Source of the DNA: an uncultured Clostridia bacterium
Lineage (GTDB): Bacteria; Bacillota; Clostridia; TANB77; CAG-508
Length of the DNA stretch: 64,000 nucleotides
Assembly (NCBI GenBank): GCA_934120675.1
Contig: CAKOUU010000002.1
Coordinates: forward strand, 46,831 to 110,830
Direction of reading: 5' to 3'
The translations under genes were made by a program, and so were the position numbers. The notes below the pieces were generated by a model. That model was given only the letters and a program-made list of their open reading frames with translations, searched no databases and was not told the DNA's origin. Positions 8,254 to 18,000 of the stretch are shown piece after piece; positions within the stretch are counted from its first letter, which is position 1, and each line of letters opens with the position of its first letter.

Positions 8254-10335
8254 ATGGCAGGAAGAGCATACCCATTAGAGAGAACAAGAAATATAGGAAT
8301 AATGGCTCATATTGATGCTGGTAAAACAACAACAACAGAGAGAATATTATTCTATACAGGTAAAACTCACAAAATAGGTGAAGTTCACGAAGGTGCTGCT
8401 ACAATGGACTGGATGGCACAAGAACAAGAAAGAGGTATTACAATTACATCTGCTTGTACAACATGTTTCTGGAAAAATAATAGAATTAATATTATTGATA
8501 CTCCAGGTCACGTTGACTTTACAGTAGAGGTTCAAAGATCTTTAAAAGTTCTTGATGGTGCTGTAACAGTTTTAGCAGCAAAAGGTGGAGTTCAACCACA
8601 AACAGAAACAGTTTGGAGACAAGCTGATAAATATAGTGTACCAAGAATGGTATATGTAAATAAAATGGATATTACTGGAGCTAACTTTATGCTTTGTGTT
8701 GAACAATTAAAAACAAGATTAAAAGCAAATGCAGTTCCAATCCAATTACCAGTTGGTGCAGAAGACAACTTCCAAGGTATAGTTGATCTTATTAAAATGA
8801 AAGCATACATCCAAGATGATAAATTAGGTGAACACATTGTTGAAACAGATATTCCAGAAGATATGAAGGAAGATGCTGAAAAATGGAGAGCTAATATGAT
8901 TGAGGCTGTTGCTGATCAAGATGAAGAATTAATGATGAAATACTTAGATGGTGAAGAACTAACAGCTGAAGAAATCAAAAGAGGTTTAAGAGCTGGAACA
9001 TTAGCTAATAAAATAGTACCAGTTACATGTGGTTCTTCATACAAAAACAAAGGTGTTCAAGAATTATTAGATGCAATAGTTGACTATATGCCATCACCAT
9101 TAGATATACCACATATCAAAGGTGAAACATTAGATGGAGAAGAAACAGAAGCTAAAACTTCAGATGATGCTCCATTCGCAGCATTAGCATTTAAAATTGC
9201 TACTGACCCATTTGTTGGAAAATTATGTTTCTTCAGAGTTTACTCTGGAACACTTGAATCTGGATCAACAGTTCTAAATTCAAGTAAAGACAAAAAAGAA
9301 AGAGTAGGAAGAATTCTTCAAATGCATGCAAATCACAGAGAAGATATTGAAAAAGTATATGCTGGTGATATTGCTGCAGCTGTAGGTTTAAAAGATGTTA
9401 CAACTGGAAATACTTTATGTGATCCAGATCATCCAATAATCCTAGAATCAATGGAATTCCCAGAACCAGTTATCGATATAGCTATTGAGCCTAAAGATAA
9501 AGCTGCTCAAGAAAAAATGGGAATCGCTTTAGCAAAACTTGCTGAAGAGGATCCAACATTCAAAGCTTATACAAATCAAGAAACTGGACAAACAATCATC
9601 GCTGGTATGGGTGAATTACACCTAGATATCATCGTAGATAGATTAAAAAGAGAATTCAAAGTTGAATGTAATGTAGGTAAACCACAAGTTGCTTACAAAG
9701 AAACAATTAGAAATAAAGTTAAAGTTCAAGGTAAATTTATTCGTCAATCTGGTGGTAAAGGACAATATGGTGATGTTTGGTTTGAAATGGAACCATTAGA
9801 GCCAGGCAAAGGAATAGAATTCGAAAGCAAAATCGTTGGAGGAGCTGTTCCAAAAGAATATATTAAACCTATTGAACAAGGTATGAGAGAAGCTGCTGAA
9901 AGTGGTATCTTAGCTGGTTACCCAGTTATAGATTTCAAAGTTTCATTAGTTGACGGTTCATACCACGAAGTTGACTCTTCAGAAATGGCATTTAAAATAG
10001 CTGCTTCTATGGCATTTAAAGAAGGATGTAAACAAGCTAAGTCAGTTATCTTAGAGCCAATTATGAAAGTTGAAATAACAGTTCCAGAAGAATACATGGG
10101 AGATGTTATTGGTGATGTAAACTCTAGAAGAGGTAGAATGGAAGGTATGGATTCTGAAGATGGAATGCAAGAAATACATGCATTTATTCCATTATCAGAA
10201 ATGTTTGGTTATGCAACAGACTTACGTTCTAAGACTCAAGGTAGAGGTTCATACTCTATGGAACCTTCTCATTATGAAGAAGTTCCAAAATCTGTTCTTG
10301 AAGCTATCGTGGCTTCTAGAAAGAAAAGTGAGTAA
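8254..10335 (+). CDS. fusA: translation elongation factor G
   Basis: GTPase that drives ribosomal translocation. 693 residues, full length. The P-loop [12 protein letters not shown] is at 18-29, followed by [17 protein letters not shown] and NKMD at about 136. The [14 protein letters not shown] and [16 protein letters not shown] segments of domains III-V are present. ATG start after GAGAGGGGGAAA. Third gene of the str operon, flanked on both sides by the conserved hairpin element. Confidence 0.99.
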   Translation: MAGRAYPLERTRNIGIMAHIDAGKTTTTERILFYTGKTHKIGEVHEGAATMDWMAQEQERGITITSACTTCFWKNNRINIIDTPGHVDFTVEVQRSLKVLDGAVTVLAAKGGVQPQTETVWRQADKYSVPRMVYVNKMDITGANFMLCVEQLKTRLKANAVPIQLPVGAEDNFQGIVDLIKMKAYIQDDKLGEHIVETDIPEDMKEDAEKWRANMIEAVADQDEELMMKYLDGEELTAEEIKRGLRAGTLANKIVPVTCGSSYKNKGVQELLDAIVDYMPSPLDIPHIKGETLDGEETEAKTSDDAPFAALAFKIATDPFVGKLCFFRVYSGTLESGSTVLNSSKDKKERVGRILQMHANHREDIEKVYAGDIAAAVGLKDVTTGNTLCDPDHPIILESMEFPEPVIDIAIEPKDKAAQEKMGIALAKLAEEDPTFKAYTNQETGQTIIAGMGELHLDIIVDRLKREFKVECNVGKPQVAYKETIRNKVKVQGKFIRQSGGKGQYGDVWFEMEPLEPGKGIEFESKIVGGAVPKEYIKPIEQGMREAAESGILAGYPVIDFKVSLVDGSYHEVDSSEMAFKIAASMAFKEGCKQAKSVILEPIMKVEITVPEEYMGDVIGDVNSRRGRMEGMDSEDGMQEIHAFIPLSEMFGYATDLRSKTQGRGSYSMEPSHYEEVPKSVLEAIVASRKKSE

Positions 10336-10458
10336 ATCGCTCTAAAATCATCATCTTGCACATTTTCGATATTAATTCCAAACCTCGACGTACACACGTA
10401 CGACTTCGGCTTGTAATTAATCTCAAAAATGCACAATATAACGATTTTATATCGATTT
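10334..10458 (+). repeat. str-operon hairpin element, copy 3
   Basis: A 125-nt hairpin starting at the fusA stop codon. AAATCG..AAAATC pairs with GATTTT..CGATTT; the core TTGCACATTTT pairs with AAAAATGCACAA; the apex is TCGACGTAC-acac-GTACGA. The core is nearly identical to copy 2, while the outer arms are different and self-complementary. Confidence 0.8.
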
Positions 10459-10491
10459 GAATCAACGAAAATATATATTTAATAAAAGTAC

Positions 10492-10520
10492 TTGCATTTT
10501 TAATGAAAATGTTGTAAAAT
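10492..10520 (+). promoter_or_regulatory. promoter for tuf, inside an inverted repeat
   Basis: TTGCAT (10492-10497), 17-bp spacer, TAAAAT (10515-10520). The whole promoter lies inside the perfect inverted repeat ACTTGCATTTT...AAAATGCAAGT. A TAGC..CGTTC/GAACGGCTA hairpin follows in the leader, and AAGGAGG precedes the gene. Confidence 0.65.
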
Positions 10521-10612
10521 GCAAGTGCAATAAATAATTTACGTTATTAAATTTTAAAATAAAGTAGCTACGTTCGAAAAGAACGGCTAACTAAAATAAG
10601 GAGGATTTTAAA

Positions 10613-11815
10613 ATGGCAAAAGCAAAATTTGAAAGAAACAAACCACACGTTAACATCGGTACAATCGGACACGTTGACCATGGTAAAACAACAACAACAG
10701 CAGCTATTACAAAATATTTATCATTATTAGGAAAAGCTAAATTCGAAGCTTACGATCAAATCGACGGAGCTCCAGAAGAAAAAGCAAGAGGAATCACAAT
10801 CAACACAGCACACGTTGAATATGAAACAGAAAACAGACACTATGCACACGTTGACTGCCCAGGACATGCTGACTACGTTAAAAACATGATTACAGGTGCT
10901 GCTCAAATGGATGGTGCTATATTAGTTGTATCTGCAGCTGATGGACCAATGCCTCAAACAAGAGAACACATCTTATTAGCTAGACAAGTTGGTGTTAAAT
11001 ACATCGTTGTTTACTTAAACAAATGTGATATGGTTGATGACCCAGAATTATTAGAATTAGTTGAAATGGAAGTTAGAGACTTATTATCAGAATATGGTTT
11101 CCCAGGAGATGAAATTCCAGTAATAAAAGGATCTTCATTAGCAGTTCTAGAAAGTACATCTACAGATCCTAATGATCCTGTATATGCACCTATGAAAGAA
11201 TTAATGGAAGCTGTTGATAGCTATATTCCAACACCAGAAAGACCAATAGATCAACCATTCTTAATGCCAGTTGAAGACGTATTCACAATCACAGGTCGTG
11301 GTACAGTTGCTACAGGTAGAGTAGAAAGAGGAGAAGTTAAACTTCAAGACGAAGTTGAAATTATCGGTTTAACAACAGAAAGAAGAAAAACTGTTGTAAC
11401 AGGTGTTGAAATGTTCAGAAAATTATTAGACCAAGCAGAAGCTGGTGATAACATCGGTGTTCTACTTAGAGGTATTGATAGAAAAGACATCGAAAGAGGT
11501 CAAGTTCTATGTAAACCAGGAACAATTCATCCACATACAAAATTCACATCACAAGTATACGTTTTAACTAAAGACGAAGGTGGAAGACATACTCCATTCT
11601 TTAATGGATACAGACCACAATTCTACTTTAGAACAACAGACGTTACAGGTGTTATCGAATTAGATGCTGGTGTAGAAATGGTTATGCCAGGTGACAATGT
11701 TAACATGACAATCGAATTAATCACTCCTATCGCTATCGAAAAAGGATTAAGATTTGCTATTCGTGAAGGTGGTAGGACAGTTGGTTCAGGTGTTGTTGCT
11801 GACATCATCGAATAA
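10613..11815 (+). CDS. tuf: translation elongation factor Tu
   Basis: GTPase that brings aminoacyl-tRNA to the ribosome. 400 residues. [10 protein letters not shown] at 19-28, [53 protein letters not shown], and [13 protein letters not shown] in domain 2. ATG start after AAGGAGGATTTTAAA. It is likely transcribed both from the str promoter and from its own promoter upstream. Ends in a classic terminator. Confidence 0.99.
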   Translation: MAKAKFERNKPHVNIGTIGHVDHGKTTTTAAITKYLSLLGKAKFEAYDQIDGAPEEKARGITINTAHVEYETENRHYAHVDCPGHADYVKNMITGAAQMDGAILVVSAADGPMPQTREHILLARQVGVKYIVVYLNKCDMVDDPELLELVEMEVRDLLSEYGFPGDEIPVIKGSSLAVLESTSTDPNDPVYAPMKELMEAVDSYIPTPERPIDQPFLMPVEDVFTITGRGTVATGRVERGEVKLQDEVEIIGLTTERRKTVVTGVEMFRKLLDQAEAGDNIGVLLRGIDRKDIERGQVLCKPGTIHPHTKFTSQVYVLTKDEGGRHTPFFNGYRPQFYFRTTDVTGVIELDAGVEMVMPGDNVNMTIELITPIAIEKGLRFAIREGGRTVGSGVVADIIE

Positions 11816-11840
11816 TTATGAAAATAATTATATAATATAT

Positions 11841-11864
11841 AAAAGAGCTTCGGCTCTTTTTTTT
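11841..11864 (+). terminator. intrinsic terminator after tuf
   Basis: AAAAGAGC-ttcg-GCTCTTTT stem with a UUCG tetraloop, then a T run; 25 nt after the tuf stop codon. Confidence 0.92.
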
Positions 11865-11963
11865 GTTACTTTTTTTAAAAACTACTTGTAATTTTAATAA
11901 AAGAATAATAAAATAGATATATCACAAATAAAATGAAATAAACAAATTTAGGAGGAACTAAAA

Positions 11964-12977
11964 GTGAAAATAATCTTAGATGCAATGGGTGGAGACAATG
12001 CACCAGATGCAAATATAAAAGGTGCGATTAAAGCAGTAAATAAAGTAAAGGCTGAAATTATATTAGTGGGAAAAGAAGAAGTAATTAGAAGCAAAATAAA
12101 AGAATTTTATGGGAAAGAAATGGAAGAAATTTCAGATAGATTAAAAATACATAACGCAACAGAAACAATAGAAATGGAAGACCAACCAACAGTTGCAATA
12201 AAACACAAAAAAGATTCTTCAATGGTAGTTGGATTCAATATGCTAAAACAAGATGAAGGTGATGTATTTATATCTGCAGGAAATTCAGGAGCATTACTTG
12301 CAGGAGCGACACTATTGGTAGGAAGAATAAAAGGAATAGATAGACCAGCACTTGCAGGAATATTGCCAGCATATAAAAGTCAGTTATTATTAATGGATTG
12401 TGGTTCAAATACAAATTGCAAACCAATTAACTTATTACAATTTGCACAGATGTCATCAATATATTTAAGAAATACATTTGGAATTGAAAAACCAGCGATA
12501 GGACTTTTAAATATAGGAACAGAAGAAACAAAGGGAAATGAACTTGTAAAAGAAAGTTATAGATTATTAAAAGAAAAAGCAGAAGAATTAGATATTAATT
12601 TTGTAGGAAATGTAGAAGGTAGAGATGCTTTTTCTGGAACAATTGACGCGATTGTAACAGATGGATTTACTGGTAATGTATTTTTAAAAACAACTGAAGG
12701 CTTAGGAAAATTCGTAAAAAAATCTTTAAAAGAGAGTTTATTAAAAAATATACTATCAAAAATTGCAGCAATACCATCACTTCCAGCAATAAATAGATTT
12801 GCAAATACAATGGATTATAAGAGATATGGTGGAGCATTATTTTTAGGAGTTAAAAAGCCAGTAGTTAAAGCACATGGAAGCAGTGATGAAAAATTATTTG
12901 AATATACAATTATTCAAGCAGAAAAATTTGTAGAGAATAAAGCAGTTGACAAAATGATAGAGGCATTTAATAAATAA
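11964..12977 (+). CDS. plsX: phosphate acyltransferase PlsX
   Basis: Converts acyl-ACP to acyl-phosphate for phospholipid synthesis at the membrane face. 337 residues, the usual size. N-terminal LDAMGGDNAPDANIKGA signature, GNSGALLAGATLLVGRIKG, DCGSNTNCKP and the C-terminal YGGALFLGVKKPVVKAHGSS segment. GTG start after AGGAGGAACTAAAA. Followed by the acyl carrier protein gene, a frequent pairing in Firmicutes. Confidence 0.97.
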   Translation: MKIILDAMGGDNAPDANIKGAIKAVNKVKAEIILVGKEEVIRSKIKEFYGKEMEEISDRLKIHNATETIEMEDQPTVAIKHKKDSSMVVGFNMLKQDEGDVFISAGNSGALLAGATLLVGRIKGIDRPALAGILPAYKSQLLLMDCGSNTNCKPINLLQFAQMSSIYLRNTFGIEKPAIGLLNIGTEETKGNELVKESYRLLKEKAEELDINFVGNVEGRDAFSGTIDAIVTDGFTGNVFLKTTEGLGKFVKKSLKESLLKNILSKIAAIPSLPAINRFANTMDYKRYGGALFLGVKKPVVKAHGSSDEKLFEYTIIQAEKFVENKAVDKMIEAFNK

Positions 12978-13021
12978 TAACTGAACGTTTAGTATAAAAT
13001 TAAAATAATTTATAAATACAC

Positions 13022-13050
13022 TTGACAAATATCTTAACATATAATATAAA
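13022..13050 (+). promoter_or_regulatory. promoter for acpP
   Basis: TTGACA (13022-13027), 17-bp spacer, TATAAA (13045-13050). Confidence 0.65.
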
Positions 13051-13109
13051 AGTATTATAAAAAAGATATACATACAAAAGGAAAACTTGAGAGGAGGTGA
13101 ACTCGAATC

Positions 13110-13349
13110 ATGAGTTCAGAAGAAATTTTAGAAAAAGTAAAAGCTATAATTGTTGAACAATTAGGTGTAGCAGATACAGCTGTAACAATGGAAGCATCTT
13201 TTATTGATGATTTAGGAGCTGATTCTTTAGATATAGTTGAATTAGTAATGGCTATAGAAGAAGAATTTGATATAGAAATTCCAGATAGTGATGCAGAAAA
13301 AGTTGTAACAGTTGGAGACGTTGTTGATTATATAAAAGAAAACGTTTAA
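13110..13349 (+). CDS. acpP: acyl carrier protein
   Basis: Carries growing acyl chains on a phosphopantetheine arm. 79 residues, acidic. The attachment serine is in GADSLD (S39), followed by helix [28 protein letters not shown] start after GAGAGGAGGTGA. It has its own promoter and lies next to plsX; no fatty-acid synthase genes follow, because dacF runs towards it from the other strand. Confidence 0.98.
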   Translation: MSSEEILEKVKAIIVEQLGVADTAVTMEASFIDDLGADSLDIVELVMAIEEEFDIEIPDSDAEKVVTVGDVVDYIKENV

Positions 13350-13374
13350 TTAGTATTTAGAAAAAAATCTAAAA

Positions 13375-13422
13375 AATGCAATATTTAAAGTCTAGCATGG
13401 ATTTTAAATATTGCATTATTTT
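13375..13422. terminator. bidirectional terminator between acpP and dacF
   Basis: Perfect 15-bp stem (13375-13389 with 13403-13417), 13-nt loop, A tract on the left and T tract on the right, so it can serve both converging genes. It overlaps the dacF stop codon. Confidence 0.85.
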
Positions 13423-14701
13423 TGGGTATTTAAAATAGTTGAGTAGTTTTTAAAAAAATCAAAAAGATAATTATTCCATTTTTTTCGTTTTAAATTAGTA
13501 GAACAAAAAATATCATATTCAAAACTGCAATAGTCAGAAACAGTAATTTTTATAGTTCCAACTTTAGAACCTATGGAAATAGGGGCTTCAAAATACATAG
13601 GACAGTCAATATTTATATTGGTTGAATTAATTAAATCATTTCTAATTGGAATACTTTTAATTTCTTCTGAAATAGGACAATTGGAAGAAGGTTTGATTTG
13701 GAAATTGATATTATTGGGAATGGATTTATTTATTTTTATTTTACTTAAATTTTCTTTTTTCCAAGTATCAAAATTATTGTTAATTTCATTAAAAACATTT
13801 ATGGACTTAAAATTATCAAAAACGTAATTTATTAATTTTATGCTATCTTGTGTTCTGAATTTTTTAGTATCGGCACCAAGAACTACGCAAATAATATCCA
13901 TATTTCCTCTTTTACAAGCAGTTACTAAACATCTGTTAGCACCATTTGTAAATCCTGTTTTAATTCCATAAACACCATTTAAATTTCCAAGTAATTCATT
14001 GGTATTAGAGAGTTGTTTAGGAGAGTTATTTATTGTTATTGTATATTCTTTTGTTCCAACTATTTGAGCAAATGTCTTGTTTTTTAGAGCATAGTTAGAT
14101 AATAAAGCTAATTCATATGCAGTGGTATAATGTTCATCAGAATCTAAGCCGTGTGGTGTTTCAAAGTGTGTATTTGTAAGGCCTAAATCTAAAGCTTTTT
14201 GATTCATTTTTTTTGCAAAACCTTCAATACTTCCGACCGACAATATTCAGCAAGAGCAACGGCAGCGTCATTTCCAGAACGCATCATTAGGCCATAAAGC
14301 AAATCTTTAACAGTAATTTTATCTCCAGATTTTAATCCTAATCTTGAACCACCTGTTCCAGCAGCTTTTTTTGATACTTCGAGGGTATCATTTAAATTAC
14401 AATTTTCTATGATTATTATTGCTGTCATTATTTTTGTGGTTGATGCCATTTTTCTTTTTTGATTTTCATTTTTTCCGTATAATATTGTATTTGTGTTTCT
14501 GTCTATAATTACAGAGGATCTTGAATTAGTTTCTGGAGTTTTTATGATTGAATTGGTTGATGCTGGTGTTGTAGAAGATTCTAGAATATACTTGCTAATG
14601 TCAGTTGTATCATAATCAATATCGTCACCTAAAGAAAATGGTAAAAAAATAAAATTAAAAATTAAAAAAACTGTAAAAATTCTATAAATAAAAATTTTCA
14701 T
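13416..14701 (-). CDS. dacF: D-alanyl-D-alanine carboxypeptidase, DacF/PBP5 type, with two tandem +1 CGG frameshift sites
   Basis: Trims the terminal D-Ala of peptidoglycan stem peptides outside the membrane. N-terminal hydrophobic signal segment (residues 1-24); active site S87-T-T-K90; SGN at 142-144; KTG at about 247-249 of the composite; a C-terminal domain follows. The gene is in two frames. Frame 0 runs from 14701 to the CGG codon at 14239-14237; skipping that C gives GGT, the next codon is again CGG (14235-14233), and skipping its C gives GGA AGT ATT. The composite (14701-14240, 14238-14236, 14234-13416) reads AEYCGGSIEGFAKKMNQ and is about 427 residues, the normal family length. Without the shift, translation stops 10 codons on. 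Could be a sporulation DacF. RBS AGAGGTGG. Confidence 0.9.
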
Positions 14702-15046
14702 ATTCCACCTCTAAATATATTCTATAAAATATATGATGAAGTTATAAAAATTATAATTATATTGTTAAATATAAATGTTATATTATATCAAAAAAAACTA
14801 AAACCGGTAATTCCCTAAGGAAATTTGAAAAAATTATAAACATTTTACATAAATCTTGATTTTGTAACGAAAATGTAATATAATTGTAATGTGAGTGTAA
14901 AAAAAATTATATTCGGAAAATATGCCTTCCGTAAGGCATTTGAGGACATAATTTTACACATAAAAAAGGTATTTAAAAACCTATTGACTTCATATAATTA
15001 ATGAAATAAAATAAAGTAAATGTTATTTGTAAAAGGAGATATTATT
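14702..15046 (+). promoter_or_regulatory. divergent intergenic region with two promoters and a leader hairpin
   Basis: No gene. For the surface-protein gene it holds promoter 1, TTGATT-17-TATAAT (14856-14884), and promoter 2, TTGACT-17-TAAAAT (14984-15012). Between them is a hairpin whose outer arms GTGTAAAA../..TTTTACAC span about 14895-14961 and whose inner stem is ATGCCTT-ccgt-AAGGCAT (14922-14939). The dacF side has an extended -10-like TTGATATAAT on the minus strand. Confidence 0.6.
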
Positions 15047-18000
15047 ATGAGTAAGAAAAAAATAACTTTGACAATAATGAGCATTGTAATGGCAATCATT
15101 GTTATGACAATTCCAAATGTAGCAAAAGCTAGTTCAACACTTACTACACCAGTGTATTTTGGAGTAAATGAATACAGAAAGGGTACAACACCAGAAAATA
15201 TGGGTTATGCAATATTCAATCCATATGCAAATGGTTCAACAACTGATTCAATTGTTGGAACAAAAATCTGGCAAATTGTAAAATATGGTAGCAAAACAAG
15301 TAGTACATTTGAAACAGGTAACTATTATTGTGTAAGAGCTGGGATAGGCTTTAGTGATACAACAACAAAAGCTGAATATACAATTTCTTATAACTTGAAA
15401 ACTGAAAAATCAGAAATAGAAGCTTCTGGAAATACTGTATTGCAAAAAATAGTAACTAATGGTTATTATAACAATTTGTTGGCATTAACAGATTTAGTAT
15501 ACTTAAAAGGTGTCTCAACTGACGAGGAAAAAACAACATTATTAAATGCTGCTGGAATATATGCGTTAGATGATGAACATAATTCTGGATATGAAAATCT
15601 TTTAACTGATAGTGATATAGAAGCTGTACAACAAGCAGCAATGTGGTATTATACAAATCATGATGATACATTGTTTGAGAGATTATATAATCAATTTGGT
15701 GAGAATAAAACATCTTGGTTGTTTTATAGAACATCAGAAATGGCACAACAAAATAAAGCATATACAAGTTTAAGTGATTATGATTTACATTTTAATAGTT
15801 TTGGTGCACAAACAGGTGCTGGATTGGAAAGACAAGAACAAGCTGTGTTATTATATAATTACTTAATAAAAACAGCAAATTCAAATGCTGCAGCATATGC
15901 TAATGGAACAGCAGTATCTAATACAAAAGTAACATTATATGCAAATCCAACTGTACAAAATACACAACCAATCATATTAATAGAGAGAACTCCAGATACA
16001 AGAGAATTTGACTTAGCATTAAGAAAATATATAACAAAAATAAATGGAAAAAATATTACATCAACAAGAGAACCAAATATTGATAAATCAACAATAAAAA
16101 CATCAGGAACAGCTACATATAAACATAGAAAAGATCCTCTTGCTGTAAATACAGGGGATGTAGTTACATATAAATTAACAGTATATAACGAAGGAGATAA
16201 AGCTGGTAGAGCAACAAAAATAGTTGATCAATTACCGGCAGGTTTAAAATTAAAGACATCAGGAACGGTTGCATCAACAAAAGGAAATAGCTATACAGTT
16301 AAATATGATGAATCTGCAAATAAAGTAACATTTATAACTCAAGACACAAAAAATATGGTAGCTTATGATGGAAATACATTAGATTCAGATACTATTGAGA
16401 TAGAATGCACTGTTGAAGCAAAAGCAAACACAAAAAATGATATTACTTTAACAAATGTTGCTTGGATTTCTGAGGAATATGATGCTGTGGCTAAAGAAAC
16501 TATAACAACTGAAAAAGGTAAAGATAGAGATTCTGAACCATCAACAACACCAGATGTAAATAAAGATAATATGTCAGATTATATAGGAAACAATAATAAA
16601 TTAGATTTATCGGATTCAAATAATTATTATAAGGGTCAACAAGATGATGACGATTTTGAAAAATTAATAATAAAAAAACAGGGTGAAGGTTCATATAATT
16701 TAGTATTGGTAAAACAAGATGCTAATGGAGAGCAATTGAATAGTAAGGCAACATTTGATGTTGATGGAAAAACAATGGAAGTAACAGGTAGATTAACAAT
16801 AGTAGAAAATAAGAAAATATCATCAGATAATCTTTCTGAAAATGATGTTTATACTATTAAGGAGACTGTTGCTCCAGACGAGTATTGCAAATTTAATGGT
16901 ACAATAAAAATAACAGTAGAAAAAACACTTGAAAATAATACTTATAAAGTTAAAAATGTGACACGTAAAGTTTTAGACGATAATGGTAAAGATATAACAT
17001 CAGAAAAAGAAAATGATGTAAAAGTAGAATTAAATGCTGATGGAAACATATATGTTTATGTAAAGAACTATCAATTTGATTTGAAACTAGTAAAAAGGAT
17101 TGTTGAAGTAAATGGAACAAAAGTACCTGAAAGAATATTAGGTGTTGATGTTGCAAAATTAGCTAATGGAACAGCAACGACTGCTGATTATGATTTAGAT
17201 AAAAATCCTGTATCAGTAAAATCAGGAGACATAGTTAAATATACATTAAGAGTATATAATGAAGGAGATATTGATGGATATGCATCAGAAATTTCTGAAG
17301 ATGTTCCAGAAGGACTAGAATTTATGTGGTCAGAAAAAGAAGGAACTGAACTAGATACTGATACAACATTATCTAAAGAAGAAAAAGAAGCGATAAAATA
17401 TAACCAAGGTATCTGGGATATGAGAACAATAAACCAAGATACACATAGGGTTGAATTAATTGCAACAGACAATTTGGCAAAGGGAAAAGGTGCTGAAATT
17501 ACAGAAAATGGAGCAAACTTAATAAAAGCATTTGATAAAACAAAAGGATATGTAAATACAGTAAATGAAAAAAATCCAGATTATAGAGAAGTATCAGTAT
17601 ATATGAAAGTTGTAGCAAGTGATGATGCAGCAAATGGAATAATTAGAAATGAAGCTGCAATAACAGGAGATACAGATAAAGATGGAAATCCAGTAGATGA
17701 TAGAGATTCAAAACCAGAAGAATGGAAAAAATACGAAGATGATGAAGATTACGACAATGTAAAATTACAATCATTTGACTTAGCATTAAGAAAATTTATT
17801 ATTGCTGTTAGCAAAGATACAACAATAGAAGATAGTGAATACTTAAAAGATGAAAATGGTTCATATATTAGAGCACCAAAAGTAGATACATCAAAATTAA
17901 ACACAATTGGAGAAAATGGAAAATTAATAACAACAGCCACATATAATCATCCAAAAACACCAGTTGAAGTAACACAAAATGATATAGTTGTATATATGTT

